Positions 1-6,102 of a stretch of DNA of 8,088 nt are shown piece after piece. The notes under the pieces are model-generated. The model worked only from the letters and a program-made list of their open reading frames with translations, was not told where the DNA came from and did not search any database. A program made the position numbers and the translations under genes. Each line of letters starts with the position of its first letter. Positions within the stretch are counted from its first letter, which is position 1. This DNA comes from CAYSSM01 sp964433905 (GTDB lineage Bacteria > Patescibacteriota > UBA1384 > UBA12157 > JAENIV01), in the NCBI GenBank assembly GCA_964433905.1, contig CAYSSM010000024.1, positions 1 through 8,088 on the forward strand, in the 5' to 3' direction.

Positions 1-1140
1 CCCTTAGTCAAGCCGGAATTTGATGCCAAAAAGCTTTGCCGCGATTTTCAAAAGATTGCCAAAAGCGGCACACTTACAAAAGGTCCTTTTCTGGCAAAGT
101 TTGAAAAACAATTAGCGGATTATCTGCCGGCAAAACATGTTTTTGCCACCTCGAGCTGCACCACGGCTTTACACTTGGCATTGGTTGCGTCTGGGATCAA
201 ATCTGGCGATGAGGTTTTGGTTTCCGATTTTTCCTTTCCCGCCTCCGGTAATGTGGTATCGCAAATCGGGGCAGTACCGGTTTTTATTGATATTGATTTG
301 AAGACACTCTGTCTTAATATCGATGACCTAAAAACTAAAATTACCAAAAAGAGTAAGGCAATTATGGTGGTCCATGCGTTTGGCTACCCGGCCAATATGA
401 GTGGAATCATGCAAATTGCCAAAAAAAATAACCTTCTTGTGATTGAAGACGCCGCCTGCGCTTTGGGCTCGGCCCATAAAAATAAAAAACTTGGCAACTG
501 GGGCGATATTGGATGTTTTTCCTTTCACCCGAGAAAAAATATTACTACCGGCGAAGGCGGTGCTGTGGTTACCAACGATTCGAAAATTGCACAAAAGATT
601 AACATTTTTCGCAATCATGGCGGAATCCAAAAAAATAATAAATGGGAATTTGTTGAAATTGGCTACAACTATCGTCTAAGCGAATTACAAGCGGCCCTTG
701 GCGTACAACAAATGCCAAAGTTAGATAAAATTATCCAGAAAAGACAAAAAGTCGTCCAAAAATACTTGAAATTACTCAAAGGCTTACCTGGTGTGTCATT
801 GTCTTCAGCTCCAAGCGACGGCTCGTTTAATTTTCAATCTTTCGTTATTATTTTAGACAAGAAATATAACCGAGATGAGGTTATAAATAAGCTTCGCAGT
901 TATGGTATCGAATCGGTTTTGGGAACTTACGCGATGCACGCCCTTCCTTCTTACAAAAAATATGGTTATAATCCGGGTGATTTACCAAATTCATTCTTGG
1001 CTTACCGCCAGAGCTTAACTTTGCCGCTTTACAGCCAAATGACGGGAGAAGAGATTAAATATGTTGCCGATAGTTTGAAAAGTATTTTAGATAAATCCAA
1101 ATACAAAAATCAAAATGACAAATCAATATCAAATGCATAA
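1..1140 (+). CDS. DegT/DnrJ/EryC1/StrS family PLP-dependent sugar aminotransferase (5' end cut by window edge)
   Basis: The frame is open from base 1 to a TAA at 1138-1140 (379 visible residues), so the true start lies just outside the window; at 370-400 aa for the family, only a few residues are missing. Visible landmarks are SSCTTALH (residues 51-58, PLP phosphate contact region), GDEVLVSDFSFPASGN, VIEDAACALGS with Asp150 (expected to contact the PLP pyridine nitrogen), and FSFHPRKNITTGEGG with Lys179 (expected Schiff-base lysine). The C-terminal half has the family's YxMHxLPxYKKYGY pattern. Such enzymes transaminate keto-sugar nucleotides with glutamate to give amino sugars for surface glycans or glycolipids; the exact sugar cannot be told from sequence. 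It is probably cytoplasmic. The last 15 codons and the stop lie in a palindromic repeat, so the tail KSKYKNQNDKSISNA is probably acquired. GC looks higher than in the genes from 2290 to 7010. Confidence 0.93.
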   Translation, partial: PLVKPEFDAKKLCRDFQKIAKSGTLTKGPFLAKFEKQLADYLPAKHVFATSSCTTALHLALVASGIKSGDEVLVSDFSFPASGNVVSQIGAVPVFIDIDLKTLCLNIDDLKTKITKKSKAIMVVHAFGYPANMSGIMQIAKKNNLLVIEDAACALGSAHKNKKLGNWGDIGCFSFHPRKNITTGEGGAVVTNDSKIAQKINIFRNHGGIQKNNKWEFVEIGYNYRLSELQAALGVQQMPKLDKIIQKRQKVVQKYLKLLKGLPGVSLSSAPSDGSFNFQSFVIILDKKYNRDEVINKLRSYGIESVLGTYAMHALPSYKKYGYNPGDLPNSFLAYRQSLTLPLYSQMTGEEIKYVADSLKSILDKSKYKNQNDKSISNA

Positions 1141-1199
1141 ATGTCAAAATATTTAATATTTTTGTTTTGAGTTTGATTTGATATTTGAGCTTTGGATTT
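1093..1199. repeat. Imperfect palindromic intergenic element (AAATCCAAA ... TTTGGATTT)
   Basis: The outer arms AAATCCAAA (1093-1101) and TTTGGATTT (1191-1199) are exact inverse complements. The next inward stretches are related but degenerate: CAAATCAATATCAAAT on the left and ATTTGATATTTGAG on the right. The centre holds a near-perfect hairpin, AAAATATT (1146-1153), T, AATATTTT (1155-1162). The sequence is built almost wholly of CAAAT/ATTTG words. It overlaps the end of the aminotransferase gene and finishes 13 bp before the ATG of the next gene. It resembles palindromic intergenic elements I associate with candidate-phyla bacteria, but I see only this one copy, so mobility or repetition in the genome is not shown. 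It could fold in RNA and affect termination or mRNA stability between the two genes; no T-tract follows it. Confidence 0.7.
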
Positions 1200-1212
1200 T
1201 AGGTTTAATATT

Positions 1213-2166
1213 ATGTTTAAACAAAAAACTATCGCGGTCGTAGTGCCCTGCTACAATGAGGCGCGCCAAATTGAAAAAGTTGTCTCATCAATGCCGAAAT
1301 ATGTCGACAAGATTGTTATTGTTGACGACAAAAGCACCGACCGGACTGGCATAATTATTAAGTATCTTGCCAGTATGAATAAGAAAGTTATCAGTATTTC
1401 CCATCATTATAATCAAGGTGTCGGAAAGGCAATCGGCGATGGCTACAAATGGTGCCGCGACAATAAAATTGATATCGCGGTGGTGATGGCCGGCGACGGC
1501 CAGATGTTGTCTAAGGACTTGCCGGCGATTATGGAACCCGTTATTAGCGGCAGAGCCGATTATTCCAAAGCAAACAGGTTAATTTCCGGCACTGCCTATA
1601 AAAAAATGCCCAAAATCAGATATTTTGGCAATTCGATTCTATCTTTTTTTACTAAAATCGCCTCCGGTTATTGGCATATTATGGATTCGCAGACCGGTTT
1701 TACGGCGATTAACAGCAAAATGTTGAAGCTAATCGATTGGGATAAAATGTATCCCCGCTACGGAATGCCCAATGACATTTTAGTCAGATTGAATGTCTAT
1801 AATGCCAGATTAGCGGATATCCCCGTTGAGCCGGTTTATAATATCGGTGAGAAATCGGGAATTAATATCACAAAAGTATTTTTTACCATTCCTTGGATGC
1901 TTTTCAGAATGTTTTTTTGGCGCTTGAAGGAAAAATATATTATTCGCGATTTTCATCCTTTGGTTTTGTTTTATCTCTTCGGCATGTTAATGGGTTTGAT
2001 ATCAATTGCTTTATTTATTAGATTAATATATCTTTGGCCGATTTATGGCTTTATCCCCAGCACAACCTTTCTCGCCTGGATGTTTTCCTCCATCACCTCT
2101 TTGCAATTCACCCTTTTCGCCATGTGGTTTGATATGGATTATAACAAAGACCTTAAGGTAAAATAG
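1213..2166 (+). CDS. GT2 family glycosyltransferase with two C-terminal transmembrane helices
   Basis: This is a 317-residue protein with a GT-A fold N-terminal half: VVVPCYNEA (residues 9-17), IVIVDDKSTDRT (34-45, nucleotide-sugar binding Asp pair D38/D39), and AGDGQM (93-98, the DxD-like metal site region in dolichyl-phosphate mannose synthase relatives). DSQTGFTAIN (158-167) matches the acceptor-side QSGF-type motif. Two hydrophobic segments at about 248-272 and 284-306 should anchor it in the membrane, so it probably transfers a sugar to a polyprenyl phosphate or lipid-linked glycan on the cytoplasmic face. ATG 1213 is preferred over the in-frame TTG at 1192, because TTG lies in the palindrome and the family homology starts after the ATG. 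The upstream ribosome site is weak (TAGG near 1200). The last eight codons (YNKDLKVK) and the TAG form the first copy of a tandem repeat. Confidence 0.9.
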   Translation: MFKQKTIAVVVPCYNEARQIEKVVSSMPKYVDKIVIVDDKSTDRTGIIIKYLASMNKKVISISHHYNQGVGKAIGDGYKWCRDNKIDIAVVMAGDGQMLSKDLPAIMEPVISGRADYSKANRLISGTAYKKMPKIRYFGNSILSFFTKIASGYWHIMDSQTGFTAINSKMLKLIDWDKMYPRYGMPNDILVRLNVYNARLADIPVEPVYNIGEKSGINITKVFFTIPWMLFRMFFWRLKEKYIIRDFHPLVLFYLFGMLMGLISIALFIRLIYLWPIYGFIPSTTFLAWMFSSITSLQFTLFAMWFDMDYNKDLKVK

Positions 2167-2290
2167 ACCTAAAGATCTTTGTGCGGAATTTCTTACAGAA
2201 ATATAACAAAGACCTTAAGGTAAAATAGACCTAAAGATCTTTGTGCGGAATTTTCTGACGAAAATACAACAAAGACTTGAAGGTAAAATG
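2140..2290 (+). repeat. Tandem direct repeat, 2 full copies (62 and 63 bp) plus a partial third copy
   Basis: Copy 1 is 2140-2201, copy 2 is 2202-2264 and partial copy 3 is 2265-2290. Copies 1 and 2 are identical over roughly their first 52 bases and then differ at several positions. Each full copy contains an imperfect stem-loop with 16-nt arms (14 of 16 paired) and a 7-nt loop: ACAAAGACCTTAAGGT with ACCTAAAGATCTTTGT, at 2144-2182 and 2206-2244. All three copies begin with codons for YNKDLKVK followed by a stop (TAG, TAG, TGA). Copy 1 is the end of the glycosyltransferase gene; copy 3 runs into the methyltransferase start. No T-tract follows either hairpin, so they are not ordinary intrinsic terminators. 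Confidence 0.9.
2229..2284 (+). promoter_or_regulatory. Possible alternative RNA pairing that would cover the methyltransferase ribosome-binding site
   Basis: The right arm of the second hairpin (2229-2244, ACCTAAAGATCTTTGT) can pair with its own left arm (2206-2221), or less well (about 12 of 16 positions by hand count) with the partial third copy at 2269-2284, ACAAAGACTTGAAGGT. The latter contains GAAGG at 2279-2283, the only Shine-Dalgarno-like stretch before the ATG at 2288. The two pairings exclude each other, so the leader could in principle switch between an open and a closed ribosome site. The arrangement may equally be a by-product of repeat duplication; no ligand or leader peptide is indicated. 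Confidence 0.25.
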
Positions 2291-2291
2291 A
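2265..2291 (+). pseudogene. Probable remnant of a displaced glycosyltransferase 3' end (YNKDLKVK + TGA)
   Basis: Read in frame from 2265, this stretch encodes YNKDLKVK and stops at TGA 2289-2291, the same octapeptide that ends the intact GT2 gene. Compared with copy 1, three bases differ within the eight codons, and all are synonymous (Tyr TAT to TAC; Leu CTT to TTG, two bases). Silent-only change suggests this was once coding sequence under selection, not just copied noncoding DNA. Its TGA overlaps the ATG of the downstream methyltransferase as ATGA, the usual coupled gene junction. The simplest reading is that this is the original gene end and the intact GT2 copy came by duplication or allelic replacement. 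The sample is short, so confidence is limited. Confidence 0.4.
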
Positions 2292-3202
2292 AAAAAATGA
2301 GCAAACTTAATCAAGAGAAAAAAACTAAAAAAACTTTTAAGGATAAATGGGAGAATAATCCCGATTTAGCTTTTTCGGAAACTCTTAATGAAAAATCCGA
2401 GATTTTTAATTGGATTTTAAATCGTAATGGTTTTAAAAATGTCAAAGAATTTGAGAAATATTTAAGTAATAAAACAAGAATTCTTGATGCGGGTTGCGGT
2501 AACGGTCGTGTGACAGCCTTATTGCGAAAATATTCGGATGCAAATAAAACAGAAATTGTTGCTGCTGATTTGGTGCCGGTAAAAATTGCCCAGAAAAATT
2601 TAAAACATTATCATTTGGATCAAAATATTCGTTTTATTCAAGCTGATTTAATGAAATCACTAAAAAAACTTGGCAAATTTGATTTTATTTATTGCCAAGA
2701 AGTTTTGCATCACACAAAAAATCCCAAAAAAGCTTTTAGTAATTTGGTCGAAATTCTTACGCCCAAAGGTGAGATTGCTATTTATGTTTATAAAAAGAAA
2801 TCACCGGCGCGAGAATATATTGATGATTATATTAGAGCAAGAATTTCACATCTTTCTTACAAAGATGCAATTAAGGTTTGTGAACAGATCACGGATTTTG
2901 GTAAAGCTTTATCAGAACCAAAACTAAAAATTACTATCCCTGCCGTTGATATCTTAGATATCCAAGCAGGAGAATTCGATCTGCAAAGATTCATCTATTA
3001 TTTTTTTATGAAATGTTTTTGGAACAAGAATTTAACTTTTCAGGAAAATGTTGCAATAAATTTTGATTGGTATCATCCAGAACTCTGCGCAAGGTATACT
3101 TTGGGAGAAGTTAGAAAATGGTTTGTTGATTCTAACCTAATGATTATTCAGGAATGTGTTGATGCATATGGGATTACAATGAGAGGAAAACGTACTCGGT
3201 AG
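2288..3202 (+). CDS. Class I SAM-dependent methyltransferase (glycan-cluster type)
   Basis: This is a 304-residue protein with a Rossmann methyltransferase core: ILDAGCGNGRV (residues 65-75, motif I, SAM binding), VAADLVPVKI (91-100, acidic end of strand 2), FIQADL (116-121), FDFIYCQEVLHHTKNP (131-146, motif IV region) and LTPKGEIAIYVYK (157-169). An insertion of about 85 residues follows (roughly 170-255), then NFDWYHPELCARYTLGEVRKWF (258-279), a pattern I associate with methyltransferases of polysaccharide loci. It probably methylates a sugar or a glycan terminus in the cytoplasm; the target is unknown. The start is set at ATG 2288, overlapping a TGA of the repeat remnant (ATGA). ATG 2297 is an alternative, since GAAGG at 2279-2283 is only 4 nt from the first ATG. 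An in-frame GTG at 2243 would add repeat-encoded residues and is less likely. The gene is AT-rich, unlike the genes to its left. Confidence 0.9.
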   Translation: MKKMSKLNQEKKTKKTFKDKWENNPDLAFSETLNEKSEIFNWILNRNGFKNVKEFEKYLSNKTRILDAGCGNGRVTALLRKYSDANKTEIVAADLVPVKIAQKNLKHYHLDQNIRFIQADLMKSLKKLGKFDFIYCQEVLHHTKNPKKAFSNLVEILTPKGEIAIYVYKKKSPAREYIDDYIRARISHLSYKDAIKVCEQITDFGKALSEPKLKITIPAVDILDIQAGEFDLQRFIYYFFMKCFWNKNLTFQENVAINFDWYHPELCARYTLGEVRKWFVDSNLMIIQECVDAYGITMRGKRTR

Positions 3203-3211
3203 TTATTCTTT

Positions 3212-4717
3212 CTATTTCAACAATTTTTCATATGACCTTATTAATTTTTCGGTAACAATTTTTTTTGAGTGGTATTTTTTAAACCATTCTTCTCCTTCTT
3301 TGCCAATTTTGTTGGCGTATTTAGGATTTTTCAATAAATGCTTGATGTTTCGCACAATATCTTCTTTATTTCTTGTGTATATTATTGGTGGTTTGTTGGG
3401 AAACATCCATTTATTAGAACTATGTTGATAAGATGCAAGAACAGGTTTCCCAGCCTGCATTGCTTCGGCTGTGATGCCGCCCATCGAAGGTAGAATGAGT
3501 TGGTCTAAAACAATATCCGACTTATGAAGCCAGTATATAAATTGATGTCGAGGTAGCGGTGCAAGCCATTGGACGTTTTCTTCTATATGAAATTTTTTAA
3601 TTAAATTTTTGCTTTTGTCAACATCCATTCCCCATTCTATAAAAATCACTTTAATTATTTTATTAGTTTTGGCTATAATTTCAGGAAGTGTAAGAATATA
3701 TAAATCAATACCTTTAATTGACCAATCATGGCGCATAGGACAAAAGATTATAATTATATTTTTATTTTTTTTAAGATTTTTATATTTTAAATGCCAGTGG
3801 TTATTGAAGGGGTGAGGGATTGGTGTGAAATTCTTAATGCCTAAATTTTTTGCCGCCTCGATATTGTCAGCATTAGTTATAAAAACTAGATCTGCTTTAC
3901 GGTAGGCTAGGGCCGTTAATCTGCCAACCGCTGTCTTTTCAAAAGGTATACTGCGAAGTGTTCCATGCTCAAAAGCAATATTGGGATGTTTGTTAGCGAG
4001 CATAGCGTAAATTGGATCGGTGGCATAGCATTGCACTATATCGTATTTTTTAAAAATATCTTTAAATATTCTTGCCCGGTACAAAAACGGATAAATATCT
4101 TGCATTTTTAATTTGTCTTTCCTTTTAGGAAAATAATTATTAAATTCTTTAATTAATTCTTGATAATATTGGTATTCTTTTCTATTTTGTAGATCCCTGA
4201 TTTTTTTAGGGATTAATTGTTTCTGTGCCCATATGAGATAACGAATACATAAGCCATTAATTAAACCAATTATTTTTCCTAGCCAGGAAAGAACCTTTAA
4301 TTTATTTTTGTTAGGATGGTAAAAATGCTTTAAATAATTTTTATATAAAAAACTTTGATATAGTGATATACCTGTAGCAATGATAGAGAAAGTATTTAAT
4401 AAGATTCCTCCATAAGGTGATCCAAAATCAGTTTTAATAGCAAACCTTTGTTGAGCAATTTCTTCCAAAGAATTCTGGAAAAACCAATTTGGTCTTTTAA
4501 ATCCGTTTAAATCAACTTTTTCCCAATCAGGATTGAAATCATTGCCGTGATCGCCAATAATTTTTGCATCTTCCCACTCTGGACAGCCCATAATATGGTA
4601 GTAGTCATAGCAAAGAACATCAGATTTAATTCCTATCTCGCGCAAGAATTTCGAATTTAAATATGCATTATTAGCGATATTACCAACATGTAAAATATTT
4701 ATCTTTTTTTTGAGCAT
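3212..4717 (-). CDS. GT4-like (GT-B fold) glycosyltransferase, paralogue of the gene upstream of it
   Basis: This 501-residue protein begins with the Rossmann strand INILHVGNIANNAYLNSKFL and has CPEWEDA (45-51). A lysine-rich helical insertion follows at about 100-200. FEHGTLRSIPF (249-259) comes next, and the C-terminal nucleotide-sugar half carries CPMRHDWSIKGID (326-338), DIVLDQLILPSMGG (401-414) and AEAMQAGKPVLAS (417-429). Glu418 matches the second Glu of the EX7E motif; the first Glu position is Pro410. Over residues 248-303 it is identical to its neighbour at 40 of 56 positions (hand count). It has about 34 more residues, mostly in the insertion. The start is supported by alignment with the paralogue and overlaps that gene by 19 bp. 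I see no Shine-Dalgarno site, so translation is probably coupled. It is a cytoplasmic or membrane-associated enzyme adding a sugar to the glycan; donor and linkage are unknown. Confidence 0.9.
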   Translation of the reverse strand: MLKKKINILHVGNIANNAYLNSKFLREIGIKSDVLCYDYYHIMGCPEWEDAKIIGDHGNDFNPDWEKVDLNGFKRPNWFFQNSLEEIAQQRFAIKTDFGSPYGGILLNTFSIIATGISLYQSFLYKNYLKHFYHPNKNKLKVLSWLGKIIGLINGLCIRYLIWAQKQLIPKKIRDLQNRKEYQYYQELIKEFNNYFPKRKDKLKMQDIYPFLYRARIFKDIFKKYDIVQCYATDPIYAMLANKHPNIAFEHGTLRSIPFEKTAVGRLTALAYRKADLVFITNADNIEAAKNLGIKNFTPIPHPFNNHWHLKYKNLKKNKNIIIIFCPMRHDWSIKGIDLYILTLPEIIAKTNKIIKVIFIEWGMDVDKSKNLIKKFHIEENVQWLAPLPRHQFIYWLHKSDIVLDQLILPSMGGITAEAMQAGKPVLASYQHSSNKWMFPNKPPIIYTRNKEDIVRNIKHLLKNPKYANKIGKEGEEWFKKYHSKKIVTEKLIRSYEKLLK

Positions 4718-6102
4718 AGTAATTGATTGTAGGCTTGAATTTCAATTTTGCAAATAACTTTTTTAGAATGATATTTGTTGAACCATAATATTGATTTTTG
4801 ACCAATAATTTTAATTCTTCTTGGATGATTTAATAAATCAATTAATGCATTCGACGCGTCTGTGACAGAGTGTATCTTAATTAATGGTGGCGGAGTTGGA
4901 TAGGCCCATTTGTTTATATTATGATTATATGAAAGTAGTACTGGTTTTCCGGCGCGTAATCCTTCTGGTGAAATCGCACCCATGCACGAAAGAATCGTTT
5001 GATCTAAAATAATATCAGCCTCAAGCATTTTTTGAATCAGTTGCCTCTTTGTTAGTAAGTATTCCCAATGGACATATTGAGAAATATTTAATTTTTTTAT
5101 CAATTTTTGGCTTTTTCTCCACTCTTTTCCCCATCTAATAAAAACAACTTCAAAAGGTATTTTAGTATTTTTAGCAGTTTCAGAAATGGCTTTTATGAAC
5201 AAATCAAGGCCTTTTATTTGCCAATCATGTCTTGACGGGCAAAAAATTATTTTCTTTTTGTTTTTTTTCTTAATAGTCTTTGAAAGTTTGTTAAACCAGA
5301 AATCATCAATTGGGTGGGGAATAGCAACGAAATTCTTAATCCCTAATTTTTTTGCCGCTAATATATTGTCGTTGTTAGTAATAAATACCAAATTTGCCAA
5401 ACGATAAGATAAAGCGGTCAACCGTCCTTCGGGTGAATTTGTGAAGGGCAGATCTCTAATTGTGCCGTGTTCAAACGCAATATATGGTCTTTTATTCGCC
5501 AATAGAGCAACAATGGCGTTCGTGCTATAACACTGAATAAGGTCATATCTTGCAAAAATATGTTTAAAAATTCTAACATGGGATATATATGGAATAATGT
5601 CTTTAATAGTAAGCTGGTCTTTTCGTTTAGGCCACAAGTCTTTAAATTTCTTGACTAGGGATTGGTAATATAAATATTCTCTAATTGTGATAAATTCATA
5701 ATATGGATTTATTTTTCTTATAAATTTAATCCATATAAAATTAATTTTACTAATTAAACGATTAAGCCTCTGATTTGAATATTCTTTTTGTATAAGTTTT
5801 GCAGAGAAATTATCCTGAAAATCAAATTTGTTTTGAGCGATTTGCCGTAATGGGCCAGCTAAATACCAAGAAGGTCTTTTGTAAACAGGGTCAATATTTT
5901 GGATATTTTGAGACTTTAAAATTTGGTTTATTTTTTTAGGATTAATGTTTGCTTGTTCCCATTCGGGTGTGCTGATAGGGTGGTCGTAATCTGGAGAAAT
6001 AGCATCAACAATATAGCCCTTTTCTCTCAAAAAAAGGGCGTTCAAAAAAACATTATTTGCGATGTTACTACCAATGTGCAATATGCGGATGTTCTTTTTC
6101 AT
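4699..6102 (-). CDS. GT4-like (GT-B fold) glycosyltransferase, paralogue of the gene downstream of it
   Basis: This is a 467-residue protein of the same architecture as its neighbour: IRILHIGSNIANNVFLNALF at the N-terminus, TPEWEQA (45-51), a basic helical insertion at about 100-160, AFEHGTIRDLPF (209-220), CPSRHDWQIKGLD (288-300), ILDQTILSCMGAISPEGL (365-382) and AGKPVLLSYNH (384-394). Glu380 corresponds to the second Glu of EX7E; the first is replaced by Ser372. The ATG at 6102 overlaps the upstream methyltransferase stop as ATGA (4 bp). There is no clear ribosome site (CCTACCTAAAA precedes the ATG), which fits translational coupling. The two genes look like a tandem duplication that has diverged and may add successive sugars of related type. 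An A8 run lies just before the TAA stop. Confidence 0.9.
   Translation of the reverse strand: MKKNIRILHIGSNIANNVFLNALFLREKGYIVDAISPDYDHPISTPEWEQANINPKKINQILKSQNIQNIDPVYKRPSWYLAGPLRQIAQNKFDFQDNFSAKLIQKEYSNQRLNRLISKINFIWIKFIRKINPYYEFITIREYLYYQSLVKKFKDLWPKRKDQLTIKDIIPYISHVRIFKHIFARYDLIQCYSTNAIVALLANKRPYIAFEHGTIRDLPFTNSPEGRLTALSYRLANLVFITNNDNILAAKKLGIKNFVAIPHPIDDFWFNKLSKTIKKKNKKKIIFCPSRHDWQIKGLDLFIKAISETAKNTKIPFEVVFIRWGKEWRKSQKLIKKLNISQYVHWEYLLTKRQLIQKMLEADIILDQTILSCMGAISPEGLRAGKPVLLSYNHNINKWAYPTPPPLIKIHSVTDASNALIDLLNHPRRIKIIGQKSILWFNKYHSKKVICKIEIQAYNQLLCSKKR
4704..4711 (-). other. A8 run in the overlap of the two glycosyltransferase genes (candidate slippage site)
   Basis: On the coding (-) strand the upstream gene reads TCA AAA AAA AGA TAA. 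Eight A residues lie in the phase A_AAA_AAA, two codons before the stop. The downstream gene is in the -1 frame over the same bases (CTC AAA AAA AAG ATA). A -1 ribosomal frameshift, or transcriptional slippage of matching phase, would skip the stop and join both glycosyltransferases into one polypeptide of over 900 residues. No stimulatory hairpin or upstream Shine-Dalgarno was identified, and Lys-rich starts (MLKKK, MKKN) in AT-rich genes produce such runs easily. Confidence 0.3.

Noticed and set aside
175..177. TTG at 175 as start of the aminotransferase
   Set aside because: The same frame is open to base 1 and encodes conserved family sequence (TLTKGPFLAKFE, SSCTTALH) upstream of it.
1192..1212. 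TTG start at 1192 for the GT2 glycosyltransferase
   Set aside because: It lies in the right arm of the palindrome; the ATG at 1213 is the normal distance before the first Rossmann strand.
2243..2287. Upstream GTG start for the methyltransferase at 2243
   Set aside because: The extra 15 residues are encoded by the tandem repeat, and no family homology is seen before ATG 2288.
2140..2290. CRISPR-like array from the repeated units
   Set aside because: The copies are directly adjacent, with no unique spacers, and reach into the coding ends of both neighbouring genes.
2948..2962. GATATC-TTA-GATATC palindrome as an operator
   Set aside because: It is inside the methyltransferase gene, encoding the DILDIQ stretch, far from any start; coincidence is the simpler view.
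4193..4213. Hairpin ATCCCT ... AGGGAT with a T-run loop as a terminator
   Set aside because: It lies inside the glycosyltransferase reading frame (IPKKIRDL), the arms are only 6 bp, and the T-run is in the loop rather than after the stem.
5186..5407. Open frames opposite the real genes (also at 3609-3815, 5923-6195, 6625-6897, 7590-7820, 443-679, 328-630, 120-347)
   Set aside because: All lie antisense or out of frame within genes with clear domain motifs; they have no recognisable domain and no convincing ribosome site.
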